A stretch of 6,383 nucleotides of DNA, taken from Anaerolineae bacterium (GTDB taxonomy: Bacteria > Chloroflexota > Anaerolineae > Aggregatilineales > UBA3940). The notes under the pieces are model-generated. The model was given only the letters and a program-made list of their open reading frames with translations, did not search any database and was not told the DNA's origin. The translations under genes were made by a program, and so were the position numbers. Below are positions 1-6,383 of this stretch, piece by piece (position 1 is the stretch's first letter; every line of letters begins with the position of its first letter). The DNA lies in NCBI GenBank assembly GCA_016926985.1, contig JAFGNO010000173.1, forward strand, positions 1 to 6,383. The letters are read 5' to 3'.

Positions 1-40
1 ACAGGATGTGTACGTAGTCTGGTTTATTTGCCACAATAAC

Positions 41-67
41 ATTATACAGTATTGAGAGCTATCTAAA
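41..67 (-). promoter_or_regulatory. Weak candidate promoter reading out of the left edge
   Basis: A perfect TATAAT lies on the minus strand at 46-41. The best -35 candidate is TTTAGA at 67-62 (4 of 6 matches to TTGACA) with a short 15-base spacer. It would drive a minus-strand gene starting beyond the window. Because the -35 and spacing are poor, this is only a suggestion. Confidence 0.25.
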
Positions 68-78
68 CCTGCACCCTT

Positions 79-120
79 GCGCCCTACATCCCCATAGATA
101 AATCCAGGGGCTTTGGGCGC
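79..120. other. Imperfect stem-loop in the left-edge intergenic region
   Basis: GCGCCC at 79-84 pairs with GGGCGC at 115-120, and CCCC at 90-93 pairs with GGGG at 107-110, leaving a small internal loop and a 13-base AT-rich apex. On the plus strand it is followed by GTTTT, so it could be a weak terminator for a plus-strand gene beyond the left edge; on the minus strand no T tract follows. The role is unknown. The whole stretch 1-219 contains no gene that I can support. Confidence 0.3.
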
Positions 121-163
121 GTTTTCGGTAATGAGTAAAGGAATCTCGGACAGGCTCAAGATC

Positions 164-197
164 AAACGGGCCGCTGTGGCTGTTCCAGGGCCCGTTT
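164..197 (-). terminator. Probable intrinsic terminator of the S1 gene
   Basis: AAACGGGCC and GGCCCGTTT form a 9-base-pair stem. CTG/CAG can add three inner pairs past a one-base bulge. The hairpin begins 22 bases after the S1 stop codon. On the minus strand the run of T is short (GTTTGATCTT), so termination may be weak or assisted by Rho. The position supports a role as 3' end of the S1 transcript. Confidence 0.45.
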
Positions 198-219
198 CCA
201 GTCGGACGACAGGCGTGGA

Positions 220-1230
220 CTATGAACAGTCGCTGTCCTCGTTCAGGTTGCGCAGGCTCAAACCAAGCCGGCGAGCAGGCCCATCGATATTTAATATCCG
301 GGCTTCGATCTTCTGGCCTTCGGCAACAACATTACGCGGGTGTAAAAACTGCCCTTCTGCCAGCTCTGAGATATGGATCAGACCTTCCAGCCCTTCTTCA
401 ATGCAGGCAAATGCGCCAAAGTCCACCACATTGGTGATCACGCCGGTGACAAGCTGCCCGATCTGATAGCGTTTGTCCACTGATTCCCATGGATCCGGCT
501 GCAAACGCTTCATGCTCAGGGCGATCCGTCCTTCGTCAGGATCGATATTCATGATATAAACGGAGACCTGCTGTCCGCTGCGCAGTACATCCCGTGGGTG
601 CCCAACCCGCCCCCAGGAAAGCTCGGAGATATGGATCAGCCCTTCCACCCCACCCAGGTCAACAAAGGCCCCGAAATCACACAGGTTGGTAACCGTACCC
701 TGGCAGGTGATGCCCGGCTTCAACTCATTGATCACCCGGTCACGCTGACCGGGTTCCGCCTGCGCTGCCCGCTCGGATAAGATCAGGCGATCCTGCACCG
801 ATTCGAGTTCAATTATCCGCAACTTCAGCGATTTGCCCACATAGCGGGAGAGCAGGGTCCTTCTCGAATAGTCATCCACATCCACCGGGAAATTCACCAG
901 CTGGCTTGCCGGGACAAATCCACGCAGCGTGTTCCATCCCACCAGCAATCCACCCTGGTTATATCCCTTCACCAGCAGTTCCACGGTCCCATCTGTCTCG
1001 GCAGTCTCTTGGGCTGCCTGCCAGTCATGGTCACTGGTCTGGTTCAGAAGGTTTTCATGCGTGAGCAGGTTGGGTTGCTCGGCAAGGTTCCACCCGTTCC
1101 CGTTGGAAGGCGCCGGGGAAGTGCTGCCTGCGTATTCACCTTCTTCAAGCAGGGCAGCCCAGTATCCTTCATCAATTTCAACGCCAGACTTGGGGGAATT
1201 CAAATTATCGCGGTAAGGGTCCGAGGACAT
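220..1230 (-). CDS. rpsA: S1 RNA-binding domain protein, compact ribosomal protein S1 homologue (three S1 domains)
   Basis: Probable ribosomal protein S1-type factor that binds mRNA at the small ribosomal subunit in the cytoplasm. The 336-residue product has three S1 (OB-fold) domains: a degenerate one at about 81-153 (with LRGFVPASQL), and two canonical ones at about 170-242 and 256-328, each carrying DFGAF followed by EGLIHISEL. The first 80 residues are acidic and low in complexity, rich in Asn, Gln, Glu and Ser, and look disordered. Enterobacterial S1 has six domains; shorter versions are known in other phyla, so this is not necessarily a truncation. I chose the ATG at 1230 because AGGAAGG sits 8 bases upstream; an in-frame TTG at 1257 would add nine residues but lies upstream of that ribosome binding site. 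The gene has its own leader with a candidate promoter and stem-loop, and a hairpin follows the TAG stop. A general S1-domain regulator is the alternative to a true ribosomal protein. The family is certain; the exact role is less so. Confidence 0.9.
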   Translation of the reverse strand: MSSDPYRDNLNSPKSGVEIDEGYWAALLEEGEYAGSTSPAPSNGNGWNLAEQPNLLTHENLLNQTSDHDWQAAQETAETDGTVELLVKGYNQGGLLVGWNTLRGFVPASQLVNFPVDVDDYSRRTLLSRYVGKSLKLRIIELESVQDRLILSERAAQAEPGQRDRVINELKPGITCQGTVTNLCDFGAFVDLGGVEGLIHISELSWGRVGHPRDVLRSGQQVSVYIMNIDPDEGRIALSMKRLQPDPWESVDKRYQIGQLVTGVITNVVDFGAFACIEEGLEGLIHISELAEGQFLHPRNVVAEGQKIEARILNIDGPARRLGLSLRNLNEDSDCS

Positions 1231-1238
1231 TACACTAA

Positions 1239-1245
1239 CCTTCCT
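1239..1245 (-). promoter_or_regulatory. Ribosome binding site fixing the S1 start
   Basis: On the minus strand AGGAAGG is followed by 8 bases and then the ATG at 1230. It lies inside the extended reading frame that would begin with TTG at 1257, so it decides the start in favour of 1230. Confidence 0.75.
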
Positions 1246-1307
1246 GAAAAACCTCAATTGTGACGTCTGGCACGTCGATTCACGATAAAGTCACAGGTCA
1301 CTGTTTC

Positions 1308-1357
1308 AGCGCGTGGGCCAGCCTTCATCAACTATGGCCTGGCATGGGCTGCGCGCT
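1308..1357 (-). promoter_or_regulatory. Stem-loop in the S1 leader
   Basis: AGCGCG (1308-1313) pairs with CGCGCT (1352-1357), and CAGCC (1319-1323) pairs with GGCTG (1347-1351). This makes eleven base pairs that are contiguous on one side with a 5-base bulge on the other. It lies in the presumed untranslated leader about 80 bases before the S1 start. No T tract follows, so it is not an obvious terminator. S1 is autoregulated through its leader in enterobacteria, and a similar role here is only an inference. A smaller hairpin, GACGT-CTGGC-ACGTC at 1262-1276, lies closer to the start. Confidence 0.35.
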
Positions 1358-1408
1358 TATTGACGGCCAGAAATCACCAGATAACGATAGTACTAATTGA
1401 CTATTAAA

Positions 1409-1437
1409 AGAATGCCAGAAGTGGCTCGAAATGTCAA
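1409..1437 (-). promoter_or_regulatory. Candidate promoter for the S1 gene
   Basis: A perfect TTGACA -35 box lies on the minus strand at 1437-1432. Seventeen bases further is CATTCT at 1414-1409, a poor -10 (3 of 6 matches to TATAAT). The AT-rich TTTTAATAG just downstream may help melting. It sits between the stop of the membrane protein gene and the S1 start, giving a leader of about 170 bases. The strong -35 is seen directly; promoter function is inferred. Confidence 0.35.
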
Positions 1438-1468
1438 ACACACCACAATCCGGATCGGTGAGCAGCCT

Positions 1469-2686
1469 TTACCCTTCAGGATCGTCCAGGTTATTGTCCT
1501 GCCCTTTGCGCTGGATCAGCTGGCGGACAAACACGCCGGACGAAGCTCTGCTGACCCTGCTGCCAGCGCGGGCCCTGCGCGTCTCCAGATCGGGCGGCAG
1601 CTCCGGAAAAGGGTCTATGTCAAACAGCTTGGCATATACATAGCGCCCGACTACCCTGATTGTGGCAATGGTTGGCGCTGCCAGCGCCACGCCCAGCACC
1701 CCGCCGACTGTCAGCCCGACGATCACACCGATCAGCACCACCATCGGGTGCAGCTTCACCTGCCCGCCGATGATGTTTGGTATCAGGATATTGATATCCA
1801 CCTGCGAGAAGGCAACATAGGCAATCACGACAATCACGATAAACACCGGTTTTGAAAAGGGCAGGTAGCTCGATCCCTCGATCACGGCCAGCAGGATGGC
1901 GGTCCCTCCCCAGATCATATTCCCGATGCTGGGTAAAAACTCCAGCAGCCCACCCCACACCCCCAGCAGCAGCGGCTGAGGCAACCCCAGCAGCGCGCTG
2001 ACCACCGTCAGTATCACCATCACGGTGAGCGACAGGATCACCTGCCCCCTCAGAAACGCAGACCAGACCCGGTTGATTTCCCCGAGCAGTTTCAGCCCAT
2101 CTTCCCGGTAGGCAGGCAGGATCACGCCCATAATTGACGCGGTGATCTTGTCCGAGTCGCGGGTCATATAGAACCCCAGCACCAGCGTAAACACGCCAAA
2201 CAGCACCGTCCGCGCCGAACGGAGTACCAGCCCGACAGATGAGGTCGCCACCGACCGCAGCGTCCCCACAACTGCCGATGTGATCTCGTTGATCACATCG
2301 CCCACCACAATCTCAAATCCGGCGATCTGGAAAGTGTCGGCGCTCCGGGCATTCAGGTCCTGGATGTAGGTGATCATCTCCCCGACCAGCAGGTTGGTCT
2401 GTTCAACCAGCGCCTGCACGCCGATGATCCCCGCCGGGATCAGGATCGCCAGCAAGACCACAAACACCAGCCCTGTTGTCAGGCCATGCGGCAAACGGGA
2501 CAGCCGGCTGATCCGCCGGGCGACAGGTGTCAGCACATAGGCAATAATCGCCGCCAGGATGAGGGGGACAAACACAACCCGGAATACATACACTGCCAGC
2601 CCGATCAGGATGATGCTGAACACAGCAACAACAATTTTCACTGTCCGGTCCCATTGCGGGCTGCCTGCTTGCTCACTTTGCATCAT
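1469..2686 (-). CDS. AI-2E family (PerM/YdiK-type) membrane transport protein
   Basis: Integral inner-membrane protein of the AI-2E/UPF0118 family, whose members are proposed exporters or permeases; substrates are established for few of them and cannot be read from sequence. The product is 405 residues. Hydrophobic segments lie near residues 15-36, 37-54, 68-92, 147-174, 213-235, 236-268, 278-300 and 312-345, matching the family's eight-helix pattern, with the usual large soluble loop at about 93-145. Family signatures include FLRGQ (211-215), LLEFLPSIGN (247-256), IPNIIGG and LHPMVVLIG in the second half, and the Gly-rich last helix ending in AAPTIATI. A hydrophilic Arg-rich tail follows from about residue 350. 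Two adjacent ATGs (2686 and 2683) are both reachable from AAGGA. The gene follows the pckA terminator and has its own candidate promoter, so it is probably transcribed separately. Length and motifs are normal for the family. The family call is firm; the function is unknown. Confidence 0.92.
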   Translation of the reverse strand: MMQSEQAGSPQWDRTVKIVVAVFSIILIGLAVYVFRVVFVPLILAAIIAYVLTPVARRISRLSRLPHGLTTGLVFVVLLAILIPAGIIGVQALVEQTNLLVGEMITYIQDLNARSADTFQIAGFEIVVGDVINEITSAVVGTLRSVATSSVGLVLRSARTVLFGVFTLVLGFYMTRDSDKITASIMGVILPAYREDGLKLLGEINRVWSAFLRGQVILSLTVMVILTVVSALLGLPQPLLLGVWGGLLEFLPSIGNMIWGGTAILLAVIEGSSYLPFSKPVFIVIVVIAYVAFSQVDINILIPNIIGGQVKLHPMVVLIGVIVGLTVGGVLGVALAAPTIATIRVVGRYVYAKLFDIDPFPELPPDLETRRARAGSRVSRASSGVFVRQLIQRKGQDNNLDDPEG

Positions 2687-2694
2687 GAATTTCC

Positions 2695-2711
2695 TTATCC
2701 CTGAAGGATAA
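2695..2711 (-). promoter_or_regulatory. Small hairpin overlapping the ribosome binding site of the AI-2E gene
   Basis: TTATCC and GGATAA form a 6-base-pair stem with a 5-base loop. On the minus strand the 3' arm GGATAA runs directly into the Shine-Dalgarno AAGGA, so folding would partly hide it. The stem is short and may be coincidental. Confidence 0.3.
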
Positions 2712-2732
2712 AATCAGCAAGTTGACCAATTA

Positions 2733-2762
2733 ATTCTATCGGCTTGAGATACCTTCTGCCCA
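2733..2762 (-). promoter_or_regulatory. Candidate promoter of the AI-2E family gene
   Basis: TAGAAT at 2738-2733 (5 of 6 matches to TATAAT) lies 18 bases after TGGGCA at 2762-2757 (4 of 6 matches to TTGACA). It lies between the pckA terminator and the ATG at 2686, giving a leader of about 40 bases. The -35 lies inside a perfect palindrome, which suggests regulated access. Confidence 0.45.
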
Positions 2763-2770
2763 GGGCAGAA
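2754..2770. promoter_or_regulatory. Perfect 8+8 palindrome, possible operator
   Basis: TTCTGCCC and GGGCAGAA flank a single central A. The element overlaps the proposed -35 box of the AI-2E gene and abuts the T tract of the pckA terminator. A one-base centre makes a DNA-bound dimeric regulator more likely than an RNA hairpin, although the last two A residues also belong to the terminator tail. No regulator gene is in the window. Confidence 0.4.
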
Positions 2771-2813
2771 AAAATCAGCGCCAGGATGTGCTTGCCGCGA
2801 CATCCTGGCGCTG
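2769..2813 (-). terminator. Strong intrinsic terminator of the aminotransferase-pckA operon
   Basis: CAGCGCCAGGATGT and ACATCCTGGCGCTG form a perfect 14-base-pair stem with a 10-base loop. On the minus strand it is followed by ATTTTTTCTG, giving six T residues. It begins 35 bases after the pckA stop codon, exactly where an operon end is expected. Confidence 0.93.
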
Positions 2814-2848
2814 TCAGAATCAGGGCATACCATCACCTGTCCGCATCA

Positions 2849-4503
<1,655 letters not shown>

Positions 4504-4513
<10 letters not shown>

Positions 4514-5721
4514 TCCCGGATCAGCATCCGGTTGCCTATATATATTTCACTGGGAGCACTGGGGTCCAGTGCCCAGCGCATCCGGTTGATGCCTTCCATC
4601 ACGTCTTTAACCGATCCGGAGAAACTCAGCCGCAGATGTCCTTCCATGCCAAAGGTTGATCCCGGAACAGTTATCACCAGTGCTTTTTCAAGCAGAAACT
4701 CGGATAGTTCAATCGAGTTGTTGCTGTAGGCCCGGAAATCCGGCAGCGCATAGAATGTGCCATCCGGGCGGGTGACCTTAACGTTGGCAAACGCGCGCAT
4801 CTCGTTCATCAACACGTCCCGGTTATTCTGGATGTTCAGCCGCAGGTTTTCGACCACCCCCTGCATCCCGGTCAGCGCGCCCTCCGCCGCCGATTGCAGC
4901 ACCGGCGATGGGCAGGAGGTGATATTGCCCTGGAGATTGTTCATCGCCTCGGTAAGCTTTTTGTTTGCAATTGCCCAGCCAATCCGGAATCCGGTCATGC
5001 CATACAGCTTTGATACGCCGTTGATGACCACGATACGGGTTGTCTCAATATCTTTCGTCGTGTAGCTGTATCCTGGACGCGGATGCCGATCATCAAAGAC
5101 CAGCTTATGGTAAATATCGTCCATGATCAGGTAGATGCCCTTACGCTCGCAGTAATCGACGATGGCAGCAATGAATTCCTCGGAGAATATCACGCCAGAG
5201 GGGTTGTTCGGGCTGTTGACGATAATAGCCCTGGTTTTGGAGGTGGTTGCCTTCTCAATGTCCTCCATGCGGGGATGGAATGTGCCTTCAACGGGGCGGA
5301 CAATCACCGGGATACCATAGCACATCCGCACCATTTCCGGGTAGCTGACCCAGTAAGGAGCCAGCAGGATCACCTCGTCCTGCGGGTCAATAATCGACAG
5401 GAGTATATTGTAAATCGACTGCTTGGCGCCGTTGGAGACAATCACCTGCTCCGGAGCAGGCAGCCGCCCGTAGTTTTCTTCTGTATAGCGGATGATGGCC
5501 TTTTTTAAGCCCGGGGTGCCGTCGGTTGGGACATACTTGACATCCCCCTCTTTCAGCCTCGCAGCTGAGCTGAGTATCGCGGTCAGCGGGGCCTTGTTTT
5601 TCGGCTCGCCGATCCCCAGGTGGATGACCGGCTCACCCCTGGCGCGTAATATGCGCGCCTGTTCATTGAGAGCCAGTGTTGGAGACGCTCCAATCGAACT
5701 GGCCAGTTGACTGATGCTCAT
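4504..5721 (-). CDS. Pyridoxal phosphate-dependent class I aminotransferase, probably aspartate-type
   Basis: Cytoplasmic fold-type I transaminase, most like the aspartate aminotransferase (class Ib) group. It would interconvert aspartate and 2-oxoglutarate with oxaloacetate and glutamate. The 405-residue length is normal. Visible motifs are LGIGEP (35-40) near the N terminus, NSPNNPSG (169-176) with the PLP-contacting Asn, DDIY (201-204) with the Asp facing the pyridine nitrogen and Tyr204, SKLYGMTGFRIGW with Schiff-base Lys238 and phosphate-binding Arg246, and Arg364 in LRLSFSG, expected to bind the substrate carboxylate. The residues after GEP are KNK instead of the frequent DFDTP type, so the amino-acid preference is not certain. 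The start ATG 5721 follows AGGAGG at a rather long spacing of 12 bases; no nearer in-frame start exists. It overlaps pckA, which uses oxaloacetate, and that context favours the aspartate assignment. Confidence 0.93.
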
Positions 5722-5798
5722 TGTGTGATTGTGCCTCCTGTGGGATCATGGCTGCCGACAAAGCAGCCTGCAATAAGTCCTGCTCACCGTATTAACTG

Positions 5799-5820
5799 TC
5801 GTATACAAGGACGTATACGA
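5799..5820. promoter_or_regulatory. Perfect inverted repeat in the leader of the aminotransferase-pckA operon
   Basis: TCGTATAC, six bases (AAGGAC), then GTATACGA: a perfect 8+8 inverted repeat. Each arm contains the palindrome GTATAC. It lies about 80 bases before the aminotransferase start and just downstream of the candidate transcription start. It could be an operator for a dimeric repressor or, in the RNA, an 8-base-pair hairpin with a 6-base loop. No T tract follows, so it is not a terminator. Confidence 0.5.
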
Positions 5821-5842
5821 GGAGCCTTTCTCGCAGTGCGTA

Positions 5843-5871
5843 ATTGTATCAGGCGCACACCATTTCCCCAA
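5843..5871 (-). promoter_or_regulatory. Candidate promoter of the aminotransferase-pckA operon
   Basis: TTGGGG at 5871-5866 (first three bases of the -35 consensus) is followed after 17 bases by TACAAT at 5848-5843 (5 of 6 matches to TATAAT). Transcription would begin near 5836, leaving a leader of about 115 bases that contains the inverted repeat at 5799-5820. Confidence 0.45.
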
Positions 5872-6002
5872 TTGATTATCCGTCTTTTACGATGGTCTGC
5901 TTCACCCTTAACCTATGCGATCCGGGCCTGGCTGAACAGTGTTGAAAGTCATCTCTGGTCACTATCCTTCGACATACCCGCCCGGATACGACACAGCAGC
6001 AA

Positions 6003-6026
6003 AGGGGCGCCCCTTTGGGTGCCCCT
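6003..6026 (-). terminator. Probable terminator of the right-edge gene
   Basis: AGGGGCGCCC and GGGTGCCCCT form a 10-base-pair stem (one G-T wobble) with a CTTT loop, 34 bases after the stop codon at 6060. On the minus strand only TTTGCT follows, so the T tract is short. The left part, AAAGGGGCGCCCCTTT (6001-6016), is itself a perfect 16-base palindrome, which offers an alternative pairing. Confidence 0.55.
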
Positions 6027-6059
6027 GTATTTTCCCCATCATGTCCAGAGCCTGCTGCG

Positions 6060-6383
6060 TCAGGGTTCACGGGTTGGCGGCGGCTCACCCTCCTCGGCGG
6101 GAGGCGGTGCAGGCGTGGGCTCCGGCTTCATCAGCGTGAAGTGCACCACGCGCTCCGCAGAACGGCCTTCCCGGTCAAAGACAATCAGGCGGATTGACAT
6201 CGGCCCATTCTCATAAGCCGAGAGATTGCCCTGTCCCAGGATCCCGTCCAGAACCGGGACCGGTGTATCCCCCTGCAAAATCCCCCATGCTTCAGGGGCA
6301 TGACTCACGCCAAACTCCACCCGATAATGCGAGAAGTTCTCCACGGAAGCCGAGCCATACACGGTTACCAGCCCCTCGATCAC
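6060..6383 (-). CDS. C-terminal fragment of a probable exported protein with an Ig-like beta-sandwich domain
   Basis: The reading frame is open to the right edge, so only the last 107 codons are seen and the gene starts outside the window; the GTG at the edge need not be a start. Residues 1-85 of the fragment have the alternating pattern of a beta-sandwich: IEGLVTVYGSA, then HYRVEFG, a Trp-containing turn (APEAWG), and MSIRLIVFDREG followed by VVHFTL. A Pro/Glu-rich tail (PEPTPAPPPAEEGEPPP) ends the protein. I recall similar modules (GSA...F..Y.LEYG....P..W) at the C termini of penicillin-binding proteins and other secreted proteins in Chloroflexota, so a cell-wall transglycosylase/transpeptidase is a reasonable guess. 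No catalytic part is in view, and secretion is inferred from the domain type only. Confidence 0.6.
   Translation of the reverse strand: MIEGLVTVYGSASVENFSHYRVEFGVSHAPEAWGILQGDTPVPVLDGILGQGNLSAYENGPMSIRLIVFDREGRSAERVVHFTLMKPEPTPAPPPAEEGEPPPTREP

Larger units (their letters stand above)
5722..6059. other. Intergenic region without a gene
   Basis: This stretch of 338 bases holds the terminator hairpin of the right-edge gene, the candidate promoter and inverted repeat of the aminotransferase operon, and the ribosome binding site AGGAGG at about 5734-5739. Between about 5875 and 6000 I see no RNA gene, repeat or convincing reading frame. Confidence 0.7.

Noticed and set aside
113..466. Plus-strand reading frame of 117 codons over the end of the S1 gene
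   Set aside because: It is antisense to the conserved third S1 domain and crosses the S1 terminator hairpin; the product has no family features.
1231..1257. TTG at 1257 as the S1 start
   Set aside because: The strong AGGAAGG lies downstream of it and is correctly placed for the ATG at 1230.
1448..1455. ATCCGGAT palindrome just after the AI-2E stop codon as a terminator
   Set aside because: It is only eight bases with no loop and no T tract following it; no clear terminator for the AI-2E gene is visible.
1397..1855. Plus-strand reading frame of 152 codons opposite the AI-2E gene
   Set aside because: It is antisense to a clear membrane protein gene, with a His/Asp/Pro-rich product typical of a reversed hydrophobic coding sequence.
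5880..6000. Possible tRNA or small RNA in the intergenic region
   Set aside because: I could find no cloverleaf, no T-arm GTTCGA motif and no strong hairpin with a T tract.
5876..6088. Minus-strand frame of 70 codons between the right-edge gene and the aminotransferase
   Set aside because: It starts within the right-edge gene, reads through the terminator hairpin, and its Cys/Arg-rich product resembles nothing I know.
5707..6216. Plus-strand reading frame of 169 codons spanning the whole 338-base intergenic region
   Set aside because: It begins with TTG inside the aminotransferase gene, has no ribosome binding site, runs antisense into the right-edge gene and through a terminator hairpin, and its product shows no recognisable domain.

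Overview
The window looks like a stretch of ordinary bacterial chromosome of moderate GC content with every recognisable gene on the minus strand. The combination of a compact three-domain S1 protein, a class I aminotransferase with a GEPKNK motif, an ATP-type PEP carboxykinase and a secreted protein ending in a beta-sandwich plus proline-rich tail reminds me of Chloroflexota (Anaerolineae-like, often known from metagenomes). That placement is an inference from family resemblance and no rRNA is present to confirm it. I see no mobile element, CRISPR array, tRNA, rRNA or defence or biosynthetic cluster.

In the direction of transcription (right to left) the layout is as follows. (1) The 3' end of a gene entering from the right edge (6383-6060) encodes the C-terminal beta-sandwich and Pro-rich tail of a probable exported, cell-wall-related protein. 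A GC-rich hairpin (6026-6003) follows it. (2) A 338-base intergenic region (6059-5722) contains no gene. It carries a candidate promoter and a perfect 8+8 inverted repeat in the presumed leader of the next operon. (3) A two-gene unit follows: a PLP-dependent aspartate-type aminotransferase (5721-4504), overlapping by 10 bases an ATP-dependent phosphoenolpyruvate carboxykinase, pckA (4513-2849). It ends in a textbook intrinsic terminator (2813-2769). (4) A short promoter region with a 17-base palindrome precedes an AI-2E/PerM-type eight-helix membrane protein (2686-1469). (5) A 238-base gap with a candidate promoter and a leader stem-loop precedes a three-domain S1 RNA-binding protein (1230-220). 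(6) The last 219 bases hold a probable S1 terminator hairpin, another imperfect stem-loop and a weak promoter-like sequence pointing out of the left edge, but no gene.

Functionally, the aminotransferase and PckA form the clearest module. Transamination of aspartate yields oxaloacetate, which PckA decarboxylates and phosphorylates to phosphoenolpyruvate, so the operon could route amino-acid carbon into gluconeogenesis (or work in reverse for anaplerosis). The S1 protein serves translation, the membrane protein probably serves export or permeation, and the edge gene probably acts at the cell envelope. These are neighbours without an evident common pathway. The most notable observations are regulatory palindromes at two promoters, an unusual substrate-loop sequence in PckA and a structured S1 leader. 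I found no convincing undescribed system.
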